Shown one piece after another: positions 11,383 to 20,077 of a DNA stretch of 64,000 bases. Below the pieces are notes generated by a model. The model was given only the letters and a program-made list of their open reading frames with translations, was not told the DNA's origin and did no database searches. The position numbers and the translations under genes were made by a program. Source of the DNA: Plicaturopsis crispa FD-325 SS-3 (lineage: Eukaryota > Basidiomycota > Agaricomycetes > Amylocorticiales > Amylocorticiaceae); contig KN832571.1 of assembly GCA_000827205.1 (NCBI GenBank), positions 420,566 through 484,565 of the forward strand, given 5' to 3'. Numbering within the stretch: position 1 is the stretch's first letter; each line of letters begins with the position of its first letter.

Positions 11383-11971
11383 CCTGTCCATCGTGGGGCT
11401 GCTCGCGAATGACTGCATCCGGCATTGATCTCTCATCTGTATCCATTTACCCTTCACATACTTACCACCACTGACAATCCGCTTGCTCTGGGAGTTTGGT
11501 CGTCCATTCGCAATTATTTGTGCTTTATTTTGTTTATTAGCTGTTAGATTGCTTTTTTGGGTACTGTTGTGTTGCGCATGCACGACCTCTCACGATGTAT
11601 TTACGCCGCCTTTTGCTTGCCTTTTGCAAAGGATAACGATTTTTGCCCTCTCCCCAGCACTGAACCGTACGATGATATTCTGTGGAACTTCCAAACGTTC
11701 ATTGTCATTCTCGTATAGTCGTAAGCGTAACAAAGGCATAAATGAACATAAATGATCGTAAGAAGAGCGTGACAGTGAAGAAGTGAGTATGTACAAGCAA
11801 GGAGAAGTCATTTCGTGGTCGTGGTTGAGGCGTAAACATTGGGGCCAATTAAAGAATCAAGGGAAGGCATGATACATAGTTGAAAACATGGTGTTGGGCA
11901 ACGACAAGTGTTCACACCCGCAACAGGGGGCGGCAGCACCTACCAAGCTCGGGGAAGAGGGACCTCAGGCG
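11383..11971. other. 3' intergenic region between two converging genes
   Basis: It lies between the stop of the membrane protein gene and the stop of the RS-domain gene, and probably holds both 3' untranslated regions. There is a T-rich stretch near 11515-11560. No gene is seen. Confidence 0.5.
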
Positions 11972-13301
11972 CTAGCGAGTCGGGGAGAAGTGGGGTTCAA
12001 GAGGGACACCAGACGGCGATAGCAGACCGTGCTCACGACTGCTGATGGAAAGCGCCCTCAAGGGTTGTGTCGGAGTTGCGCTAGTTTGAGATAGTGGGGA
12101 TCCTGTGCGTGCATTCGGAAGGGTATCTTGAATAATGGTAATTGTTGGACTCGATCGGTTCTCCTGGGCACTGTCGATCATCGACGGTACACGAATGCTG
12201 GGCACTTGTGGCAACCTGTTTGTGCGAGATGATGGCCGGGGCGAATGGACACCTGAACGGTTTAGACGGGAGCCTTGGTGGGTCTGCATATCGGCGTTCC
12301 TATGACGAGACTGCGAGATGGGCTGGCGCACATCCATCTGACCATCCTGATTAATAGTAACATATTGTTTCTTTATATTCTGTGATACGCTTAGTAGTGC
12401 TGTAGGCTGTAAGGGTGGCCTCCGTGATGAGCGCCGCCTCGAGGGAGATCGTCGGGAAGTTGAGCGCCGCGATGAAGATGACGACCGTGAGGATGGTCGC
12501 CGTGAGGAGTGTTGCCGTGAGGAGTGTTGCCGTGAGGACGGTCGCCGTGAGGAGCGGTGCCGTGAGGAAGGTCGCCGTGAAGAACGCCGCCGAGAGGACG
12601 GTCGCCGAGAGGACGGTCGCTGAGAGGAGCGCTGCCGAGAGCGTGGCCGACGTAAATGTCGATGTCGAGAATGTGAGCGCCGGGAGGAACGCCTAGATGA
12701 TGGCGACCGCGAGTGTACACTATCTGAAAATGGGAGCCTCCCTCCTATAGAGACAATAAAACGAAGATGAGTCAGGAGTCAGGACGGCTTCGCGATACGC
12801 AAATTCAACGCACGTTGAACGGGCTGTAAAGTCTGTGCGCCTTCTACACGTCTGGATTGGCTCTGTACATGGTGCGCCACCACAAATTAGTTTCACGATG
12901 CAAGGCAATTATACAACATGCGTACCATCAGAGAGAGCTCCAGATCCTTGGCTTCGTGCAACAGGTCGATCACCTCCCTTGAGTGCCTTTCGCGCAGGTT
13001 ACTAAGGCGCTCATGTAATCTGTTCAGAGAATGGGCAGATAATGAGCCTGCAGAAAAGACCAAGAGATCACAGAGATATTGTTCACCTCTCTAGTTTCGA
13101 GCGCGTTGTCCGTGCATCTACTAGGAGGTTGGGGTTGCGAGTAATCTGATCTGTACAGCGGCTGAGCGCTTCCATGATCTGGAGATACCCTTCTGACCAG
13201 CGGTCGATGTATGATTCTGCCGGAGTTTCTGAGGACGAGGGAGGTGATGGAGCCTGCGCAGGTTCCTGCGACCGACGTTGCAATCCAAAGAACGACCGCA
13301 T
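11972..13301 (-). CDS. RS-domain (Arg/Ser-rich) protein with coiled-coil N-terminus
   Basis: Exon 1 begins at ATG 13301 (MRSFFGLQRRSQEPAQ) and contains ESYIDRWSEGYLQIMEALSR. A GT-AG join near 13080/13017 adds RLHERLSNLRERHSREVIDL, a helical, likely coiled-coil segment. The next large exon runs from about 12720 down to a stop at 11972. In the correct frame it is stop-free and reads as repeated SSRRP/SSRRR pentapeptides, then LQPTALLSVSQNIKKQY and a Ser/Pro-rich tail. This frame has no internal Met until 12337, so a simple ATG-to-stop scan shows only shorter or out-of-frame pieces. RS tracts are typical of SR-type RNA-processing proteins, but no RRM is visible. The junction between about 12910 and 12720 is unresolved: no donor-acceptor pair I tested was fully satisfying. 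Confidence 0.6.
12496..12645 (-). repeat. 15-bp minisatellite encoding (SSRRP)n
   Basis: Ten consecutive 15-bp units occur, with consensus GTCGCCGTGAGGACG on the plus strand. The units vary at few positions. Because 15 is a multiple of three, copy-number changes keep the reading frame. On the minus strand each unit encodes Ser-Ser-Arg-Arg-Pro or a close variant. The tract lies inside the RS-domain gene. Weaker, diverged units extend on both sides (about 12440-12700). Confidence 0.85.
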
Positions 13302-14548
13302 TGACTGAAACGATGCTGTGGTGAGGGGAAAGAGCTAGAGTTGGGGTAGACAAAGTTGATACTGGTTATCCAGACTTTATAGCCATCGCACTCAGGACAG
13401 CCCGTAACAACGTGAGCACCCGGTAGACGGCGTTGAATACACAGCTGCTAGTGTTCTTGGGTACCTGCTTCCGTGGAAGTTACAAGAATGGACATCTAAG
13501 TTCGAACAGAATGCGGAGAACTGCTTAACTCGAGTAGTGTTCGTCACGGTTGCATTTTTTATGACCAACAGTGAAGACCTGGATCGGCCGGCGTATGATT
13601 CGAACTTGTACGAGGACGATGACCTTGCTAACAAAGTGGGACATATCTGGACGAAAGGCTCGTTCCGCGAACAAAATCCGCGAATGCAGGCCTTACAAGC
13701 GATGATATGATCGGGGTCCGGACCTGACCCTTTCCGTGGCACTCAAATGCATGGTTCATTGACTCCCTCCAAGTACAATATCGACAGGGCAACGCACCTG
13801 CACTAAAGAAGACAGAGTTTAAACGGCACGGTCATTGGCGCGGCCCGCCGTTTACTAAAAGCCGTGTTGCCAACTGTGCCACAATTCCGGTGTGTCGACG
13901 CACGGTGCCAAACTTTGAAAAATGGCGATATGGAACGTTAACAAGGATTGCGAAATTCCGATGTCTGCACTGCGTCAGATTCGTGCCATCGTATCGGACC
14001 ACCTGTGCCAGTCTTGGAGGTCATTGCCGAAAGTGCCATTAGTACATCATGGCTCCTTGCACAGATCAAAGGATTTTTGAGGGTGCATAATGCCATTTTT
14101 TGTGAGAATCGGTAATAAGCAAACGCTGCAGGGACACATTGAGGACTCACACGGCGTACCATGTCGGTAAACGTTGTAACGAGTACCAAGAACTCAGTAC
14201 TCAGTGCCGCCGTCGAGTAGACATTGTCGCGCTCTGGGTGCCACGATCAAGTTGAACCTACTGAACTACCGCAACGGTTCCTACGGGCGCGTACCACGTG
14301 GCACCTGATCCGGTCGTGGAAGCTCCTTCCTTCCTCGATTCCTGCTTGCCGTCCAAACGACTTACATTGCAAGCTGCAGCATATTATTTGTCTCTGAGCT
14401 AGTATTCCTCGACTTCAAGTTTCAAACGTACTGTCGTGTGTTCCTCCTCTATATCAAAGCCATACTCGACGCGAACCAATTCCCAGGCCTGTTCAACTAC
14501 AAAGGAAACGCGTCCGAGCGCGTCTGCTATAGTTCCGCAACTTTCAGT
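13302..14548. other. Intergenic region, no gene recognised
   Basis: It lies upstream of the RS-domain gene (-) and of DUF7918 copy A (+), so promoters of both are expected. Short frames such as 13392-13742 have no domain signal. No tRNA or repeat array was recognised. Confidence 0.45.
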
Positions 14549-15802
14549 ATGCTTCAAACCAAGGGTTTCTCGGCGTGGGTTGAGGTGGAGAACGTGAAAC
14601 TTCAAACCCACGGGGAAGAGCTGCATGACGGTGGGAGAAAGGCTACGGGTTGGATCGCATCGGAGGCGGGAAAGGTCTGCCCAAACTTTGAAGGCATTCG
14701 GACATAGCTCACCGTGTTTCAGGCCTTCTCTATTTATTGGAGAGATTCAAGGCGCACTGTGACCACTAAAGGCAGCGTCACTATCGACGGCATCGACTGC
14801 GGCCACAAGACTATACACGCTGCAGACCCGCGGCGACACAGACACTCGACACGGGACACCGCGGAGAGATCGTATATCAGCGTATCGGATACAGAGATGA
14901 GACCATACGTGTTCGCAAACCTCACCACGACTGGTCAGTCCGTTATTTAGGCTGCTCTGTCCTTGGCCTGCGAATAACACGCTATTAGACGACGACGCCT
15001 ATCTGGATGCCGCCTCCGCCGCGACAAAGATAGGCCAGCTCGAGATTCAGATATGGCAGGCTACCGTAACTCGTCATATATCGCAAGGTGGGGGTGTATG
15101 GAGCGATATTCCGCAGGATCCCATGGTCCACGAGCGTGCTAAGAAGGCAATGCCACACTGCGTGAAGTACGCATAGCCATGACGAGGTTCATGATAATCC
15201 AGCGGTTTCGCTTACTGCAGCGTCTGTAGGTTCGGCGACGCGGTTGCTCGTCCGCCGGGGAGAAAACCCGGCGCCCTTTCCTCCCGAACCAAGAGAATTG
15301 GCAATGCGCCTCTCGTGACGTTTGTGTTCAACTACAGGCCCATTGGTATGTACAACAGCTGGTCACTTCTTCAATTTGATCGTGTCTGACATAGCGATCT
15401 GATTATTCGGTTAGAACTCCTCAGAGCAAACGGGATCGCTCCGCCTGCCGTTGGCCAGAAGCGGAAAGCGAGTGCGGCTGCATTGGACGACCAGGATCCC
15501 GAAGACGACGAAGATGCCAAGATAAGAGCCCTTGAGGTCTGTCCTTTTCACCCTCGCATCTTGGTCGCCATATTCAGGCATTTGTTGTGCAGGAGCAACT
15601 GCAGTCGCTCAAGCAGAAACGAAGCACCGGCGCACTAAGGAAGCCCAAGACGGAGCCCTCTGGACAGATCAGTCTCAACCCGGGAGAGGTCGTGGATCTG
15701 ACCGTGAATGAGCGCGCGGGCTCGTCGAAGAGGGTCAAGAGGGAACGGGAGTCTGGAGTCCCTGTAGGGTTTGCTCCCGGGGAGGTCATCGATTTGACAT
15801 GA
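14549..15802 (+). CDS. DUF7918 family protein, cluster copy A
   Basis: Six exons: 14549-14674, 14723-14933, 14989-15166, 15230-15345, 15415-15536 and 15593-15802. Phases 0,1,2,1,0 agree and give 320 residues. The family pattern is clear: GFSAWVEVENVKLQ, ATGWIASEAGK, VTIDGIDCGHKTI, DDDAYLDAAS, GQLEIQIWQA, VHERAKKAMPHCV, PLVTFVFNYRP and ELLRANGIAPP, then an acidic linker and a Lys-rich tail. The tail carries VVDLT and a terminal VIDLT, each just after a Gly-Glu, plus VKRE and PKTEP. These resemble SUMO-interacting and sumoylation motifs. DUF7918 is a basidiomycete-expanded family of unknown function. It is first of four paralogues here and is transcribed in the same direction as copy B. Confidence 0.88.
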
Positions 15803-16243
15803 GCTATTGCACAACATATTGGTATTTCATTTTTATAGCATTTCATACTGTACGCATATCACCATTAGGACTTATTCTACTATTACCTGGAAGACAGAAG
15901 ACATAGTAATTGCATAACATGTACTATCTTTGACAATATCGAAATAAGAACGCTGAAGGCAGTGGAATTGTGCGAACACTGACAGCATCATCTTGCAGCA
16001 AACCGGAGCCACGTGGTATGATTAACGCCCCTTGTCGCGTCGGTTGCGCGTTAGCCATTAATTTTCTCTTCAGTAACAACGTCTGTCCAGCAGGATATAT
16101 TGCGTGTGCATATCGCGGATATCAGTTAACTACTTCAAGCTCTCGTCTGGAATATCGTATCAACAAGGGACACAACGACGCGTTGATAGTGGATTCAGAT
16201 ATCACGGACTCGCGACGCGTTATCACCCTCTCCCAGTGTCATA
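15803..16243. other. Spacer between DUF7918 copies A and B
   Basis: 440 bp containing the 3' end of copy A and the promoter of copy B. It is AT-rich just after the stop codon. No other gene is seen. Confidence 0.5.
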
Positions 16244-17510
16244 ATGATGCAGTACAAGGGTTTCTCCGCATGGATCGAGGTCGACAAGGTGAAGCTTCCA
16301 ATCTACGGTGAAGAAGTGCTCGAAGGCAGCCAGAGATGTACTGGTTGGATCGCGTCAGAGGCGGGGAAGGTGCGTTCGCGTTCCCGCTTTCCCCTCGCGC
16401 TGCCAGTGCTTATGTCGCGTCCTCGTTTGCTTGCAGGCTTTTGCTGTATGCTGGAAAGACTCCAACCGTGATATGACCACTACTGGAAAAGTCCGCATTG
16501 ATGGGACGGTCTGCGGGGTAAAATCTATCCGCGCGGCTCCCGTCTCTAGCCCCCTACTACTCCAACCATCCGTTGCCCGCAAATCGTATTTGCGCATATC
16601 AGAGACGGAGACGAAGCCGTTCAAATTCTCACCGCTACGGATAACAGGCGCGTAGCCCCGAGCGTGATGTTAGGTTCATAGTAAACAACTAATTTCCTTC
16701 TCCTTTCAGATGACGATAGATATCTAGGTGCAAGCTCGACCGTGTCAGAGATAGGAACGATTGAAATCAAAATATGGCGGTCGGCTGTTGGGAAAGGCAA
16801 AGCTCCGAGACCTACTGCAGCTCCACAGGAGACCGTAGTGCACGAACGGAGCAAAAAGGCAATGCCGCACTGCGTCACGTATGCTCCCGCTCATTCACTT
16901 GACGGACACTATTTCTGACTGCACTTTCCCGCCGCCGCCGACAGGTTTGGCGAGACGACCACTACTAAGGTGCCAAGATATTTGTCCACCGCACACCTGG
17001 ATAAGCAACCTCTTGTTACGTTCGTTTTCAACTACAGGCCGATAGGTCCGTGACAGTCCGGTGCTTGACTTCCTTTCGTATCGTGTGCTTACTGAAATCA
17101 TCGACTTGTAAAGATCTTCTCAGAGCAAACGGAGTCGTCCCGCTCCTCGTTAAGCAGAAGCGAGGTGCAGCAGAAGCTCAGTTGGATGACATTGCCGCCG
17201 GACAGGATAAGATAAGAGACCTTGAGGTTCGTACTTGATGATTTGTCTTGGTCGCGGCCTATTCATCTCACTTACCGCATATACTACGTAGAAACAACTA
17301 AAATCACTCAAGGGAAGACAAGACGCAGGCGCACCGAAGAAACCGAAGAAAGAGCCTTCAGGACCCAGCAGCATCGTCTCAGGCGAAATCATAGACCTAA
17401 CTGACGGCGGGCGTACCAGCTTGTCGGGGACGTCTAAGAGAATGAAGAGGGAGAAAAACTCTGGTGTTCCTGCGGGATTTGTTTCTGGGGAGATCATTGA
17501 TTTGACATGA
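16244..17510 (+). CDS. DUF7918 family protein, cluster copy B
   Basis: Six exons: 16244-16369, 16437-16647, 16710-16878, 16945-17045, 17114-17226 and 17292-17510, giving 312 residues. Exons 1 and 2 are the same length as in copy A (126 and 211 nt), and all intron phases match. Blocks: GFSAWIEVDKVKLPIYGEE, TGWIASEAGK, VRIDGTVCGVKSI, GTIEIKIWRS, VHERSKKAMPHCVTF, PLVTFVFNYRPI, DLLRANGVVP. The tail has IIDLT twice, the second ending the protein, and MKRE between them. The second intron appears to start with GC (after ATAACAG, 16648) rather than GT. No GT donor nearby keeps the frame, so it is probably a GC-AG intron. The start may be either of two adjacent ATGs (16244 or 16247). Confidence 0.87.
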
Positions 17511-17973
17511 CCTCAGCCATCGCCGTCGTCTTGCATGCATATCGTATTAATATATAATATTCCACAGGCAGGATTACAATGTCGGGCTAGGGGATATGTA
17601 TTACTTCTGAATATTAAACGAGTGTACCTGTATTCAAAATCACGCTCTGACCGAAGGGGACTGCGGGGTGAAAGCCTGAGTATTAACATGTGATCGCGTA
17701 GCCCCCAGATTAAGTGGATGCAAGGCAAATTATACAAAGGATTATAACGACGAAGTAGAAGGTGTAAACCGCAGTGAAGATAATCCAAAAAGTCCCAGGA
17801 ATAGAGATAGACCGGTGCACGTCGTGTCACGATCGTGCATGGCGATAAAGTACTGTTTTTATGCACGAAAGGATTATTCAGTATGGTGTACTTGCTGTCT
17901 ATGACAGAATGATATGAAGATTCTGAACTCACAAGTAATAACGAGATAGACCCGCAGGCATGTCCCAGAGATG
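17511..17973. other. Convergent spacer between DUF7918 copies B and C
   Basis: It lies between two converging stop codons and so holds two 3' untranslated regions. A minus-strand frame at 17513-18100 overlaps copy C exons and has no domain support. Confidence 0.5.
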
Positions 17974-19147
17974 TCAAGTCAGATCGATGATGTCTGTCGA
18001 GGCGGAAAATTTCTTCTCGGCTTTGGGCTCCGTCTTGACCCGTTTCGCTTTCTTTGCGTTGCGCGCTTCGATGGCTTTCATTTCGGCCTAACGAGATCAT
18101 TCATATAACACTAAATAGATATACAAAGGCATGAGCTTGAAGGACTCACTCGTAATGCTTTCATGCGTTTGGCATCGCCGTCGTCGTCATCGTCGACCGT
18201 GACAGTCTCGGCCTCGAGGTCTGATGCTCTGCGGCGCTTTTCCCCGACGCTGGGAGGGATTATTCCGTTCGCTTTTAGTTGGTCTGTGTGATTTACGGTG
18301 AGGCTGCGATTACGACGAGAAAGATGCCGACGTACCTAGCGACCTATACTTGAACAGGAACGTCACAAGTGGCTCCTTGTCCACGTAGTTCACATCAACG
18401 GTGGTCGCGGGGGCAGGGCGGTCTGCCTTGGCTGACTCAAAGCTGACAAGAAATATGCACGATGAGAGGAGAATGCGAGTGGGAGGGGATTAAGAAAGGG
18501 CGTACCCGACACGATGGGACATCGCCTTCTTTGACCGTTCATGCACCTTCTCGCTTTGGGGGACAGCGGCGTAGGATGCAGCCCTGACTGCGCCTTTGGT
18601 CACTCGCCACACCTTGATCTCAATCTCGCCAACGTTTTTTAGAGCGGATGTGTCTTTCAGGCTGCGGTCATCATCTGTGCAAAGTAAAGTGTGAGTAAGG
18701 TAATGACCGAGGCTGAGTACAGCCGACATATACATAGCGCACCCGTTGTTTCGAGTTGCGAGAATGTAAACTTGCGAATGGTAGTGGAGGACGTGTATAC
18801 GCAATCTTTCTTGACTTCAGCTGTGTCGGCACCAGTGCGCTCGTGAAACGGGCGAATTATGTTCCCTCCGCAGCTAAACCCATCCAGAGACACGAAACCC
18901 GCCATCAAGTCCTTGCGCTTCATAGCCATGTCTTTCCAGTGCACGGAGAAAGCCTGTTCAGGTGCACAGCCAGAGAATTGTCAGTCAGCCGTACACCGGG
19001 AGAGCAGGATATTGCACGCACCTTCCCCGCCTGAGATGGGATCCAGCCAGTGACAGTTTTCCCGCTATTTTGAGTCTCCTCCCCATAGGTCGTCAGCTTC
19101 TCGTTGTCAACTTCCACCCATGCTGCAAAGTCGTTTGATTGGAGCAT
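17974..19147 (-). CDS. DUF7918 family protein, cluster copy C
   Basis: Six minus-strand exons: 19147-19022, 18953-18743, 18674-18506, 18442-18336, 18283-18150 and 18087-17974. They give 286 residues, with exon lengths 126, 211 and 169 equal or close to those of copies A and B. Blocks: DFAAWVEVDNEKLTTYGEE, VTGWIPSQAGK, FVSLDGFSCGGNIIRPF, DDRSLKDTSALKNVGEIEIK, PLVTFLFKYRS and QLKANGIIPP. The tail reads KRVKTEPKAEKK, where VKTE fits the sumoylation consensus, and ends in DIIDLT followed by the stop. It is convergent with copy B and in the same orientation as copy D. The intact tail makes this the best guide to what copy D lost. Confidence 0.88.
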
Positions 19148-19418
19148 TTTGCGCGAGGCCGAAGCCGTTCTGAAGTCGAGAATACGAGTTCAATGAAGAT
19201 TGGTGAAAAGTATGAGACTCAGAGTCGGTACGTATCCAAGCCAATACTTTAGTTACGCACGCACGTGGCAGGTACGCTTCCACAAGTGAGTACCTCCGCA
19301 GACTCCTACTGAGTATGTCTGGCATGTTGCACAACGGTCGCGGCGGAAAAACTTACATTGGAAAAGACTCCTCGCGTATAGACAACGTACAGCATGCATG
19401 ATATTGTCACGACGAGAT
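19148..19418. other. Promoter-side spacer of DUF7918 copy C
   Basis: 270 bp between the copy C start and the displaced 3' end of copy D. No additional gene is visible. Confidence 0.4.
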
Positions 19419-19485
19419 TTAGATCACATCGACAACCTGTCGTGTCATTATTCCTGCTGTGATTCCACCTTGACCCGCTTTACCC
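19419..19485 (-). pseudogene. Displaced 3' end of DUF7918 copy D
   Basis: Read on the minus strand, this stretch starts with the 10-bp duplication GGGTAAAGCG and continues VKRVKVESQQE to a TAA at 19448. That matches the tail position of copy C (AKRVKTEPKAEKK). In the next frame it reads TRQVVDVI and ends at 19419, resembling the terminal DIIDLT of copy C. It is separated from the rest of copy D by the inverted-repeat element at 19486-20255. The frame change between the two tail parts suggests it has been decaying since the insertion, or that a splice once joined them. Confidence 0.6.
19476..19485 (+). repeat. Left target-site duplication CGCTTTACCC
   Basis: It is identical over ten bases to 20256-20265. 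In the gene orientation it reads GGGTAAAGCG and encodes the VKR of the copy D tail. Confidence 0.75.
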
Positions 19486-19671
19486 AGGTACATACTAAAA
19501 ACGAAACGAACCCGTGGGATGGGAAAAAAACAACAGCGCCAAGCGGGTTCGTTTTTTGACAGTGCGTACATCGGCCGCGGAACCAGCCACTTTCGGCAAG
19601 TAACGCACCGTGACATCGACGGTCCCTAAGGCCTAAGCCACACAATAATATTATTATTTAAATTCTCTCAA

Positions 19672-19706
19672 GCGCCCCGACGCGCCCTTTGGGCGCGTCG
19701 GGGCGC
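19672..19706. repeat. Perfect 16-bp stem hairpin, 3-nt loop
   Basis: GCGCCCCGACGCGCCC is followed by TTT and then by its exact reverse complement. The hairpin is GC-rich and stands next to an AT-rich run (AATAATATTATTATTTAAATT). It lies inside the inverted-repeat element. It does not look like a protein-gene terminator, because no neighbouring gene ends here. Confidence 0.9.
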
Positions 19707-19768
19707 ATTTATCTTCAGAAAATAGAATAAAATGAAAAACTCGGAATGAGCCTTAAGCCTGGGCCACT

Positions 19769-19946
19769 GGGTTAGGGTTAGGGTTAGGGGTTAGGGTTGG
19801 AGGTTAGGGTTTGGGTTAGGGTTAGGGTTTGGGTTAGGGTTAGGGATAAGGGGTTAGGGTTGGTGAGGGGATATATATTTTATTATTTGCAGTAAGGTCA
19901 ATGCTAGTGTTAATGGTTAGGGTTAGTGGGTTAGGGTAGGGTAGGG
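19769..19946 (+). repeat. Interstitial telomere-like TTAGGG repeats
   Basis: Degenerate runs of TTAGGG occur, with variants TTAGGGG, TTTGGG and TTGGAGG. The first block is about 19769-19868 and a second, shorter one is about 19912-19946, with an AT-rich gap between. The G-rich strand is the plus strand throughout. TTAGGG is the telomere unit of most filamentous fungi. The tract is internal to the inverted-repeat element, not at a chromosome end in this window. Confidence 0.88.
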
Positions 19947-20077
19947 GAATTAACTACATATTATTATCATTGAATAAAAATCGTGGCCAGGACTGTTAGG
20001 ACACCAGAGTACAAGGCCAATGTATTTATTTCACTTTAAGAATTTATGTTTTGGTCATAGTAATAATTGGTATAACT

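Noticed and set aside
12391-12720. Open frame with repeated PHGDRPHGNT on the minus strand
   Set aside because: It is the wrong frame of the same minisatellite. The RS frame runs on into the downstream exon and has coherent composition, while this one ends at the repeat edge.
13872-13886. AACTGTGCCACAATT shared with 58834-58848 as a dispersed repeat
   Set aside because: Only 15 bp match, without similar flanks, so it could be chance or a very old fragment.
19769-19946. True chromosome end
   Set aside because: The repeats are degenerate, lie between genes of one family, and are bounded by inverted repeats and a target-site duplication, so they are internal.
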